From: Oceanospirillum sp964342385
GTDB taxonomy: Bacteria; Pseudomonadota; Gammaproteobacteria; Pseudomonadales; Halomonadaceae
NCBI GenBank assembly: GCA_964342385.1
Contig: CAYFGP010000162.1
Location: 1 to 13,858, forward strand
DNA length: 13,858 bases
Reading direction: 5' to 3'
The notes below the pieces were generated by a model. That model worked only from the letters and a program-made list of their open reading frames with translations, did no database searches and had not been told where the DNA came from. The translations under genes were made by a program, and so were the position numbers. This document shows, piece after piece, positions 1-6,341 of this stretch. The stretch's first letter is position 1, and each line of letters begins with the position of its first letter.

Positions 1-37
1 TCCTGATCAGCTATCAATGGAGCTGGTTTATGCTTAA

Positions 38-487
38 CCGGACAGTAGTGACTCTCAGTATATGTCGGACCTGGCTGACGGTGAGGTGTGTCTAGCGGTG
101 GGTTATAACGGCAGTATCTTTATGGCCCAGGATCGTGCCGATGAAGCCGGCACCGGCGTTAATCTGGGTTATATCGTGCCTAAAGAAGGTGCGACCTTGT
201 GGTTTGATGCCATTGCCATTCCAGTCGACGCCCCTAATCCAGAGAATGCCCATGCCCTGCTGAACCACCTGATGGACGGCCAGGTGATCGCCAAGGTGAG
301 TAATACCGTGCGCTTTGCTAACGGCTATTCCGCATCGCAACCTTATCTGGATCAAGATCTACTGAAAAATCAGGGGATTTATCCTGATGCCAATGTAAAA
401 GCTCGTTTGGTGCCACTACCGGAATTCCCTAAACGTTTTGAGAAGCAACTCAACCGTATGTGGAGCCGGGTCAAAGTGGGCAATTGA
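38..487 (+). pseudogene. C-terminal part of PotF-like putrescine-binding protein, cut off upstream
   Basis: The reading frame encodes the C-terminal third of a PotF/SpuD-type periplasmic polyamine-binding protein of an ABC transporter, which would deliver putrescine to its membrane permease. Family features visible are SDLADGEVCLAVGYNG near the start, a DAIAIPVDAPNPENAHALLNHL stretch typical of the hinge and C-lobe, and the closing NQGIYPDANVKARL and RMWSRVKVGN. Homology-like sequence (DSS.SQYMSDL) continues upstream of the ATG at 62 to about 41, but an in-frame TAA sits at 35-37, and no frame of bases 1-40 reads as the expected upstream PotF segment. There is no ribosome binding site before 62. 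I therefore read it as a 3' remnant or a disrupted gene; the full family length is about 360 residues. An assembly error at the window edge is the alternative. It lies directly upstream of aguB, as expected for a polyamine cluster. Confidence 0.65.
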
Positions 488-792
488 TTCATTGATTTTA
501 GAGCCGTTCAAAACAGCTCAAAGTGATTCATAACATAGAACGGCCTGACTCAATCCCTCGGTACGCCCCGTTTTAGGCATCGACGTATCCGTTTGGGTTA
601 ATAACGGTTTTCTATTCTCTCTTTTATTGAGTTTACCTTAGGTTACTGATCACAGCTTACCTTCAGAACAAAGCTTAACGGCAATGGGCTGATAGCAGGT
701 TGATGGGATTCTTTTGCCTGAATTTTGTTTGTGGGAGCCTTCAAAGTGCAGCAAAAGATCCGATCAGTGGCCTTTTTAACACAGGTTTTATT
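488..792. other. Intergenic region upstream of aguB
   Basis: This is about 305 bases without a convincing gene. It contains a weak dyad, GCCGTTC at 503-509 and GAACGGC at 538-544, separated by 28 bases and with no T-run, so it is not a convincing terminator. An in-frame extension of aguB back to the ATG at 700 exists but has no family similarity. No clear promoter was identified. Confidence 0.4.
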
Positions 793-1665
793 ATGAAAAA
801 TGTCACTGTCTCTGCCACTCAAATGGCATGTTCCTGGGATCTGGATGCCAATATCCAGCAAGCAGAAGCTTTAGTTGAACAGGCCTATGGTCAGGGCGCT
901 CAGATTATCCTGCTGCAGGAACTGTTTGAAGCACCTTACTTCTGTCAGGAAGTGAATGCAGAGCACTTTAAGCTGGCCAAGCCCGTGCAGGATAACCCGC
1001 TGATTCAGCACTTTCAGGCCTTGGCGAAAAAGCTGGAAGTGGTGTTACCGATCTCATTTTTTGAGCAAGCCGGTAACTGCTACTTTAACTCGCTGGTCAC
1101 CATCGATGCGGATGGTTCTATTGTCAGTCATTACCGTAAAACCCATATCCCGGATGCCGAAGGTTATTACGAAAAGTATTACTTCAGCCCTGGGGATACC
1201 GGTTTCCAGATCGCCAAAACCCGTTATGCGGATATCGGTGTCGGCATTTGTTGGGATCAGTGGTTCCCAGAAGCGGCCCGTTCAATGGTGCTGCAGGGGG
1301 CGGAAATTCTGTTTTATCCCACCGCTATTGGTAGCGAACCGGGTTGTAGTGAGCTGGACAGTCGTGATCATTGGCAACGCGTTATGCAGGGCCATGCTGG
1401 CGCTAATATGGTGCCTGTCGTCGCTTCAAATCGTATTGGTAAGGAAGACACGGATAAAACCAGTATGACTTTCTATGGTTCATCCTTTATTGCTGATCAT
1501 CTGGGCGAGAAAGTTCAGGAAGCTAATAGAGAAGAGCAGGCTGTGCTGTGTGCCAGTTTTGATCTGGATTATATGCGTGAATACCGCCATACCTGGGGTG
1601 TATTCCGTGACCGTCGTCCTGATCAGTATGAAGCGCTGAGTACACTCACAGGGGAGCTTTCTTAG
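793..1665 (+). CDS. aguB: N-carbamoylputrescine amidase
   Basis: This nitrilase-superfamily amidohydrolase hydrolyses N-carbamoylputrescine to putrescine, CO2 and ammonia, the second step of the agmatine deiminase route; it acts in the cytosol. From the ATG at 793 the protein has 290 residues, the usual AguB length, and begins MKNVTVSATQMACSWD as in the family. The nitrilase catalytic triad is visible: E43 in LLQELFEAPYF, K116 in HYRKTHIPD, and C153 in GVGICWDQWFPEAAR. The final TWGVFRDRRPDQY block is also typical. An upstream in-frame ATG at 700 would add 31 unrelated residues, so 793 is preferred; a weak CAGG lies about seven bases before it. The gene is followed by a strong terminator. No aguA is in the window; the PotF-like fragment upstream fits a polyamine uptake and catabolism cluster. 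Confidence 0.93.
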   Translation: MKNVTVSATQMACSWDLDANIQQAEALVEQAYGQGAQIILLQELFEAPYFCQEVNAEHFKLAKPVQDNPLIQHFQALAKKLEVVLPISFFEQAGNCYFNSLVTIDADGSIVSHYRKTHIPDAEGYYEKYYFSPGDTGFQIAKTRYADIGVGICWDQWFPEAARSMVLQGAEILFYPTAIGSEPGCSELDSRDHWQRVMQGHAGANMVPVVASNRIGKEDTDKTSMTFYGSSFIADHLGEKVQEANREEQAVLCASFDLDYMREYRHTWGVFRDRRPDQYEALSTLTGELS

Positions 1666-1752
1666 ACTGCCTAGAGCAACTTAGTGCTGTTTAGTGCTCA
1701 GCTGTTTTACTACTGATTGTGAACCTTCCACCCTTTTCCAAATGGTGCATTT

Positions 1753-1777
1753 GCGCAGCTTCGGCTGCGCTTTTTTT
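1753..1777 (+). terminator. Rho-independent terminator after aguB
   Basis: There is a perfect 7-bp stem, GCGCAGC (1753-1759) with GCTGCGC (1764-1770), closed by a UUCG tetraloop and followed by seven T residues (1771-1777). It lies 88 bases after the aguB stop. Confidence 0.93.
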
Positions 1778-1842
1778 GCTGTGAGAAGCTGTTTTTATGA
1801 ACTTATTAGTGTGACCTGTTTTTGTCAGCCAATAAGTTACTA

Positions 1843-1866
1843 AAGCCCTCTTTACCAAGAGGGCTT
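1843..1866 (-). terminator. Probable terminator of the cydAB operon
   Basis: There is a perfect 10-bp stem, AAGCCCTCTT (1843-1852) with AAGAGGGCTT (1857-1866), and a 4-base loop. It lies between the convergent aguB and cydB genes, 67 bases past the cydB stop. Read on the minus strand, the run after the stem is only TTTAGTAACTT, so termination may be incomplete. Confidence 0.6.
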
Positions 1867-1904
1867 CAGCATAAACACAGCAGTTGTTATATAAGGGCCG
1901 TTAA

Positions 1905-1944
1905 CTAGTAGTAGCTATATAATGGCGACTGGCTAGTAGTAGCT
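1905..1944 (-). repeat. 12-bp direct repeat spanning the cydB stop codon
   Basis: The 12-mer AGCTACTACTAG (minus strand) occurs at 1933-1944, where it encodes the last residues Ser-Tyr-Tyr and the stop of CydB, and again at 1905-1916, 28 bases downstream. The sequence between the copies is not repeated. A small local duplication is likely. Confidence 0.5.
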
Positions 1945-2931
1945 CAACTCCCGTACCTTACCCCAGAACACTCGGTAGGAATACGCGGTATAGCTGATAA
2001 TCACAGGTACCACCAGAATTGCACCCCACAGGATAAAGCTCAGGGATTCCGGTGCTGCTGCAGACTCCCAGATAGTGAGCTGGTCCGGCACGATATAAGG
2101 GAAGAAGCTTAAGGCCAAGCCAAAGAAACACAGGATAAAAATCGCCACGGCATTTACAAACGGCAGCCAGCACTTTTTATCACCCGGTAGAGGCAGCTGC
2201 TTCAGCAGTCGATCACTGATCACAAACAGGGCAAAACAGATGATCGGCAGTGGTGCAATCAACGCCATATTAGGCCAGGTAAACCACTTGGCAAATACGC
2301 TGGGATTAATGGCAGGATTCACTACGGAGACCGAGACCACACCGATAAAACACACCCAACCAGATTTTTTTGCCCAGTTCACCGCTTGTTGTTGCAGTTC
2401 GCCTTCGGTTTTCATCACCAACCAACAGGCACCGATATAACTGTAGGCAGCTGCGACACCGAAGGCACTCAGCAGGCTAAAACCATAAGCGGCGGGTGTA
2501 CTCTGAAAGCCCATCACATACATGCCGAGCATATATCCCTGACTCAGGGCCGCCAGCAATGAACCGATTTTAAACACCTTGTTCCAGGTAGCCTTATGAC
2601 TGAAAACCGCCTTGGCTCTAAAATCAAACGCTACGCCGCGCAGTACCAGGCTGATCAAGAGCACTGCCGTTGGTAGATACAGTTCCTTAAACACCAGGCT
2701 ATGGGCGGCAGGAAAAGCAATCAATAACAAGCCAACCGCTAATACCAGCCAGGTTTCATTGGCATCCCAAAACGGGCCTATCGAGGCGATCATGGTATCG
2801 CTGTTTTTTTGTTGATCCAGAGGTAGCAAGATGCCCACTCCCAGATCATAACCATCCAGTACGGCATACAGCAGCACGGAAAGCCCCATCAAACCGATAA
2901 AGATAACTGCCAAAGTATTTGCTTCAAACAT
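1933..2931 (-). CDS. cydB: Cytochrome bd-type quinol oxidase subunit II
   Basis: CydB is the membrane subunit that pairs with CydA to form the bd-type terminal oxidase, oxidising ubiquinol and reducing oxygen to water in the inner membrane. From the ATG at 2931 it has 332 residues, nearer the short CioB type than the 379-residue E. coli CydB. The N-terminus shows YAVLDGYDLGVGILLP (D29), followed by IGPFWDANETWLV (W55, D56, N58, E59), both family signatures, and FDFRAK further on. About eight hydrophobic helices are evident, and the C-terminus ends YRVFWGKVRELSYY. The frame is open upstream of 2931 but that part overlaps cydA and encodes an Ala-Gln/Ser-Gln run, so it is not the start. CAGGA lies about nine bases before the chosen ATG. 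It is separated from cydA by 19 bases and is surely co-transcribed. No cydX or cydDC is seen. Confidence 0.93.
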   Translation of the reverse strand: MFEANTLAVIFIGLMGLSVLLYAVLDGYDLGVGILLPLDQQKNSDTMIASIGPFWDANETWLVLAVGLLLIAFPAAHSLVFKELYLPTAVLLISLVLRGVAFDFRAKAVFSHKATWNKVFKIGSLLAALSQGYMLGMYVMGFQSTPAAYGFSLLSAFGVAAAYSYIGACWLVMKTEGELQQQAVNWAKKSGWVCFIGVVSVSVVNPAINPSVFAKWFTWPNMALIAPLPIICFALFVISDRLLKQLPLPGDKKCWLPFVNAVAIFILCFFGLALSFFPYIVPDQLTIWESAAAPESLSFILWGAILVVPVIISYTAYSYRVFWGKVRELSYY

Positions 2932-2950
2932 AATCAGTATCCTGTATTTT

Positions 2951-4333
2951 TTACTGAGCCGGGCCTGAGACTGAGCTTGGGATTGAGCCTGCGCCTGAGG
3001 TCTGCGCTGCCTTTTCCTGTTCGCTGATCTCTTCGATCTCAACCGCACGACCGGCCATGGTAAACAGGGTATGCAGATAGGCCACGAGCAAGACGGCATA
3101 CAGCACCAGATAAGCCGTTAGTGAGAGGCCGACATTGGCAGGCGCGATATCTGTCGCCGCATCTTTGACGCTTAAAACCCCTGTCACCAACCAAGGCTGA
3201 CGACCAATCTCGGTCACATACCAACCGGCTAACGTGGCAACCCAACCTGAGAAGCTCATCGCGACCAAGGCTTTTAACATCCAATTCGGTAGTGATTCAC
3301 GACGGGCCAGCTGAATACGTGCCACCCAGGCAATCAGCAGCATTAACATGCCAATCCCCACCATAATGCGGAAGCTATAAAACACGGGGGCCATCGGCGG
3401 TGTTTCGCCTTCAAACTCGTTAAAGCCTTTAATCTCACCATTAAAGTCATGGGTCAGAATCAAGCTGGCCATACCGGGAATGGCGATCTCAAAGTGGTTG
3501 GTTTTAGCTTCTTCATCAGGAATCGCAAACAGCAGCAGTGGGGCACTTTTTTCGGTTTCCCATACCCCTTCCATCGCCGCGATCTTTTGTGGCTGGTGCT
3601 CTAAGGTGTTTAGACCATGCAGATCACCCACAAACACCTGTAGCGGAGTCAAAATAGCGGCAACCGTTAACGCAATTTTCAGCGTCAGTTTTGGTGCCTG
3701 TTTATTATCACCTTTCAGTAGGCGATAGGCGCTGATACCGGCGATAAAGAAGGACGCAGTCAGACCTGAAGCCAACAACATATGGGACAAGCGGTAAGGA
3801 AAAGAGGGATTAAAGATAATCTCAAACCAATCCACCGCATAGGCGACGCCGTCTCGTATCTCATGCCCCTGAGGGGTTTGCATCCAAGAGTTGAGCGACA
3901 AGATCCAAAATGCTGAAATTGTGGTGCCAATGGCAACAATCAACGTGGATAAGGTATGTATTCTGGGTGAAACCCGGTGCATACCAAACAGCATGATACC
4001 CAGAAACCCTGCCTCTAAGAAAAAGGCGGTTAATACCTCATAACCCAGTAATGGGCCTGCGATATTAGCGACTGTTTCCATAAACATGGGCCAGTTGGTG
4101 CCAAACTGGAACGACATGGTGATGCCGCTCACCACACCCAGGGCAAAGGTCAGAGCAAAGATTTTTACCCAGAAACGATAGGCACGCATCCATACCGGAT
4201 TGCCGGTTTGATCAAAGCGTAGTTTGAAAAAATAAACAAACCAACTCAACGCAATGGTGATGGTTGGAAACAAAATATGAAAACTGATATTCGCAGCAAA
4301 CTGAATGCGAGACAGCATTAAGGTATCTAACAT
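2951..4333 (-). CDS. cydA: Cytochrome bd-type quinol oxidase subunit I
   Basis: CydA carries the haems b558, b595 and d and the quinol site of the bd-type oxidase. The 460-residue product keeps the expected ligands: H19 in NISFHILFPTITI, E99 and E107 in GYEVLTAFFLEAGFLG, H184 in YRLSHMLL, K282 and E286 in the quinol-binding stretch IKGFNEFEGE, M304 in FYSFRIMVGIG, and GRQPW at 357-361. The length and short Q-loop match the cyanide-insensitive (CioA) type rather than the 522-residue E. coli enzyme. An ATG at 4345 is four codons upstream, but GAGG overlaps it and is ideally placed for the ATG at 4333, which I chose. The tail (TSGAGSIPSSVSGPAQ) is low complexity and derives from a short DNA repeat. 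Transcription runs from cydA into cydB. The regulator gene upstream is in the same direction, 157-169 bases away. Confidence 0.94.
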   Translation of the reverse strand: MLDTLMLSRIQFAANISFHILFPTITIALSWFVYFFKLRFDQTGNPVWMRAYRFWVKIFALTFALGVVSGITMSFQFGTNWPMFMETVANIAGPLLGYEVLTAFFLEAGFLGIMLFGMHRVSPRIHTLSTLIVAIGTTISAFWILSLNSWMQTPQGHEIRDGVAYAVDWFEIIFNPSFPYRLSHMLLASGLTASFFIAGISAYRLLKGDNKQAPKLTLKIALTVAAILTPLQVFVGDLHGLNTLEHQPQKIAAMEGVWETEKSAPLLLFAIPDEEAKTNHFEIAIPGMASLILTHDFNGEIKGFNEFEGETPPMAPVFYSFRIMVGIGMLMLLIAWVARIQLARRESLPNWMLKALVAMSFSGWVATLAGWYVTEIGRQPWLVTGVLSVKDAATDIAPANVGLSLTAYLVLYAVLLVAYLHTLFTMAGRAVEIEEISEQEKAAQTSGAGSIPSSVSGPAQ

Positions 4334-4502
4334 AACGTACCTCATAACTTGATTCTGCGCGCATCGAAGAGCAAGAGAAGGAAAATTATGATGCGCTCAA
4401 GGGGGAAAGGACTGAGTTTGGCAGTCACTCAAAACACGTTTAATGCCCGGATAAATCCAGTGAGGAACGCAAAAAAAGTGCTCAGAGCAACCGCCAATTC
4501 GC

Positions 4503-5048
4503 TCAATCGTTTTTAAGAAGTTTGTCTTTCATATCGATAACCTTGCTGACACCCGCACCCAGTTTCATCAGGGTATTGAGCTTGTCGGGGCTAAGGCCCT
4601 GCAGTTCACCCGCCCATTCGGTTATCGTCTCCAGAAGATCGTGAATCTCCCGCATTTTGTCCTGGGCATATAGCTCCTGATGGTTCGCAGGTTCGTCCAG
4701 CAGGTTATCCCTCAGCAGTGACAGTGTTGGATCAACCTCACGTTTACGGCGCTCTTCAAAGACACGGATCGCCATATCCCAGATTGAACCGGCCGGAGAG
4801 TAATACTCTTTGCGATCTTTGGGTTTGTGGTGAATCTGCACTAAACGCCAGGACTGCAACTCTTTAATGCCCATGCTGACATTGCCACGGGAGATCTTGA
4901 GTGCTTCTGAAATTTCCATCGCACTCAACGGCTCTTCACTGATAATCAGTAGGCCATACATCTGCCCTACTGTGCGGTTAAAACCCCAGCGACTGCCCAT
5001 CTCACCACAGTGCATCACAAAGGATTCAAGCTTTTCGGTCATTTTCAT
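4503..5048 (-). CDS. GbsR/MarR-type transcriptional regulator
   Basis: This is a DNA-binding repressor-type protein of 181 residues. The N-terminal half reads as the GbsR-like winged helix: MHCGEMGSRWGFNRTVGQMYGLL (about 12-35), then PLSAMEISEALKISRGNVSMGIKEL (about 40-64) as the helix-turn-helix, and HHKPKDRKEYYSP as the wing. The C-terminal half is helical and charged and probably dimerises. Known GbsR proteins sense choline or act in osmoprotection, but here the neighbours in the same orientation are cydAB, so control of the oxidase is a reasonable inference, not proven. A perfect inverted repeat lies 14-37 bases upstream of the start and suggests autoregulation. The second ATG, at 5042, is an alternative start; neither has a strong ribosome binding site. 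Confidence 0.85.
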   Translation of the reverse strand: MKMTEKLESFVMHCGEMGSRWGFNRTVGQMYGLLIISEEPLSAMEISEALKISRGNVSMGIKELQSWRLVQIHHKPKDRKEYYSPAGSIWDMAIRVFEERRKREVDPTLSLLRDNLLDEPANHQELYAQDKMREIHDLLETITEWAGELQGLSPDKLNTLMKLGAGVSKVIDMKDKLLKND

Positions 5049-5061
5049 AATTTGAGTTCTG

Positions 5062-5085
5062 AACTTTCAGTATTTTCTGAAAGTT
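5062..5085. promoter_or_regulatory. Inverted-repeat operator in front of the GbsR-type gene
   Basis: Perfect 9-bp arms AACTTTCAG (5062-5070) and CTGAAAGTT (5077-5085) are separated by TATTTT. The symmetry, length and position just upstream of the regulator start suit a dimeric MarR/GbsR protein binding its own promoter. It is too AT-rich and lacks a T-run in the gene direction to be a terminator. Confidence 0.55.
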
Positions 5086-5095
5086 TATTCCAAAA

Positions 5096-5109
5096 ATGAT
5101 CTGAGTCAA
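5096..5109. promoter_or_regulatory. FNR/ANR-like box (weak)
   Basis: ATGAT-CTGA-GTCAA matches the FNR consensus TTGAT-N4-ATCAA at eight of ten positions. It lies 48-61 bases upstream of the GbsR-type gene, which precedes the bd-oxidase operon, so oxygen control would make sense. One match at this level can occur by chance. Confidence 0.3.
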
Positions 5110-5279
5110 GTTTTCTTTGTTTTTAAATTGCTGAACAGCAGTTTTTTGGCAGAACGATGGATAAGGATGGCACGCTATAGGTAGAGGAAAACACTCTTGA
5201 GCCCCTGGCTACTGCATAAAACACTTTGCCCAATGGATGACTGCGATTATGGATAACGGTGATTGCCGCAGAGGAGTCT

Positions 5280-5308
5280 TTAGCATGAGCTAAGCATTTG
5301 AGTATAAT
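5280..5308 (+). promoter_or_regulatory. Promoter of the GntR-family gene
   Basis: A perfect -10 box TATAAT (5303-5308) is preceded, with 17-base spacing, by a weak -35 TTAGCA (5280-5285). Transcription would start about seven bases past the -10 box, which is the ATG at 5315. A small dyad TTAGC (5280-5284) / GCTAA (5289-5293) covers the -35 region and could be an operator. Confidence 0.6.
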
Positions 5309-5314
5309 GACTTT

Positions 5315-5974
5315 ATGTCGAACTCCTTAGAAAAGAAGACCAAAGCGGAAATTGCTGCTGAGCAATTGGAAGCCGCTATCGTATCCTGCCAGTTAGCACC
5401 GGGCAGCGTGATGACCGAAACCGAGATCAGTGAATTTGTTGGTTTGGGCCGTACGCCTGTGCGTGAAGCCCTGATGAAACTGGCCAATGAAAATCTGGTG
5501 CGTTTATCCCGTGCTGGCGTGGTGATTCCTGAACTGAATCCCATGACTATGTTAAAACTGCTGGAACCTCGTTCGCTTATTGAACGCCTATGTATCGAAA
5601 AGGCACTGGAACGAATTGTAGAAGCAGATAAAGCCGAGATTCAGCCGGTAATTGATACACTGGAATCGTTAGAAGCCAGTGATCGTCAAGGATTTATGGC
5701 AGTACTGCGCAGTATTCACCATATTTTGGCGCGATCTTCCAAGAACGAGTTTATTCTCTCATCCATTAAAACCACTCAAGGGCTATCCCGCCGTTTCTGG
5801 TGTTACTACGCGACGGATGATGATCAAGCCTACTGTACTGACCTTTATATCCGTCAGATGAAGGCCTTGATGGCAGAAGATAGAGACACCGCACTGGCGG
5901 CTTCCTCTGAGCTGATTAACTATCTGCAAAGCTTCACCAAAAAGCAGATGGATCAGTTCAATTCAGAACATTAA
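5315..5974 (+). CDS. GntR-family (FCD-type) transcriptional regulator
   Basis: This 219-residue regulator has an N-terminal GntR winged helix (about 8-75: AEIAAEQLEAAI, PGSVMTETEISEFVGLGRTPVREALMKL, then LVRLSRAGVVIPEL) and a helical FCD ligand-binding domain (about 80-210: LEPRSLIERLCIEKAL, SIHHILARSSKNEFI, TALAASSELINYL). The FCD metal-binding histidines normally present in the last two helices are not seen: the equivalent stretches read TDLYIRQMKAL and ASSELINYL. It may thus bind its ligand without metal, or have lost ligand control. The start is fixed because the in-frame TAA at 5291 leaves the ATG at 5315 as the first start codon. There is no ribosome binding site, and the promoter places the mRNA 5' end on the ATG. 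It is divergent from the GbsR-type gene and followed by a terminator. Its target is unknown. Confidence 0.9.
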   Translation: MSNSLEKKTKAEIAAEQLEAAIVSCQLAPGSVMTETEISEFVGLGRTPVREALMKLANENLVRLSRAGVVIPELNPMTMLKLLEPRSLIERLCIEKALERIVEADKAEIQPVIDTLESLEASDRQGFMAVLRSIHHILARSSKNEFILSSIKTTQGLSRRFWCYYATDDDQAYCTDLYIRQMKALMAEDRDTALAASSELINYLQSFTKKQMDQFNSEH

Positions 5975-6002
5975 TCCCCTGCTAGACTGATTGATTTTCT
6001 TC

Positions 6003-6032
6003 GGGGCAAACCCAGTTTGCCCCATTTCCCTT
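6003..6032 (+). terminator. Terminator after the GntR-family gene
   Basis: There is a perfect 9-bp stem, GGGGCAAAC (6003-6011) with GTTTGCCCC (6015-6023), and a 3-base loop, followed by ATTTCCCTTTAC. It lies 28 bases after the stop codon. The T-run is interrupted, but the stem is very stable. Confidence 0.8.
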
Positions 6033-6185
6033 TACTGTATTTTCCTGTGCCCTCTCCTTCTTTTTGCTACCATTCAGTTACTTGCAGTTTCGGTCTTATT
6101 TAACTGTTTGTTTTTAAATATCTTTTCTCCCTGATACGCGCTTTACCTTTCCAATCTCGTTACAGAACGGGAAAGATTTTGGACA

Positions 6186-6211
6186 TTTATTTCTATTTTT
6201 TTAGAAATAAA
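6186..6211. repeat. AT-rich inverted repeat upstream of the permease promoter
   Basis: TTTATTTCT (6186-6194) and AGAAATAAA (6203-6211) form a perfect 9-bp dyad around ATTTTTTT, ending two bases before the -35 box of the permease promoter. It could be an activator or repressor site or an UP-like element. Confidence 0.45.
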
Positions 6212-6213
6212 AA

Positions 6214-6243
6214 TTGACTGATATTTTTATATTTACATATAAT
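6214..6243 (+). promoter_or_regulatory. Strong sigma-70-type promoter of the permease gene
   Basis: The -35 TTGACT (6214-6219) and perfect -10 TATAAT (6238-6243) are spaced by 18 bases. The start of transcription would be near 6250, giving a leader of about 80 bases before the permease ATG. A dyad AATTC (6241-6245) / GAATT (6254-6258), spacer 8, overlaps the -10 box and start site and is well placed for a repressor such as an ArsR-family protein, though none is encoded in this window. Confidence 0.75.
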
Positions 6244-6261
6244 TCGAAATATAGAATTCAA

Positions 6262-6341
6262 GAGCGCTTATGGACTTCTCGGGAATCAAGCCGGAAAGCC
6301 TGATGAAGCGCTCATTACGAGGAAAATATTATGAGTCCTGA
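6262..6341 (+). promoter_or_regulatory. Hairpin leader with a 23-codon reading frame before the permease
   Basis: GAGCGCTT (6262-6269) and AAGCGCTC (6306-6313) form a perfect 8-bp stem around 36 bases that include a shorter ATCA/TGAT pairing, in the predicted 5' UTR. The stem ends five bases before the GAGGA ribosome binding site (6319-6323). An ATG at 6270 opens a 23-codon frame starting MDFSGIKPE and ending at TGA 6339-6341, overlapping the permease start. It could be a leader peptide with control by structure, or chance. No known riboswitch class is recognised. Confidence 0.4.

Larger units (their letters stand above)
5975..6330. other. Intergenic region between the GntR gene and the permease
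   Basis: This 356-base stretch has no long gene. It holds the GntR terminator (6003-6032), an AT-rich dyad (6186-6211), a strong promoter (6214-6243), an operator-like dyad over its -10 (6241-6258) and a hairpin leader with a 23-codon reading frame (6262-6341). These are described separately. Confidence 0.7.

Noticed and set aside
503..544. Dyad GCCGTTC/GAACGGC as a potF terminator
   Set aside because: Only 7 bp with a 28-base loop and no T-run.
1867..1932. A cydX small subunit gene after cydB
   Set aside because: No open frame with the expected short Trp-Tyr-rich start is present between cydB and the terminator.
2932..3099. N-terminal extension of CydB with an Ala-Gln/Ser-Gln run
   Set aside because: It overlaps cydA in another frame, is not like CydB, and the ATG at 2931 has its own ribosome binding site and family-typical N-terminus.
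4470..4502. Terminator after the GbsR-type gene (minus strand, T-run near 4472)
   Set aside because: A T-run exists but the preceding pairing (TGCTC/GAGCA) has almost no loop, so it is not a stable stem.
5127..5148. TGCTGAACAGCA followed by six T residues as a terminator
   Set aside because: The loop is only two bases, so the stem cannot form well, and no gene ends just before it on the plus strand.
6299..6330. Hammerhead-ribozyme-like CTGATGA in the permease leader
   Set aside because: The required GAAA core and the three stems in the proper order are missing.
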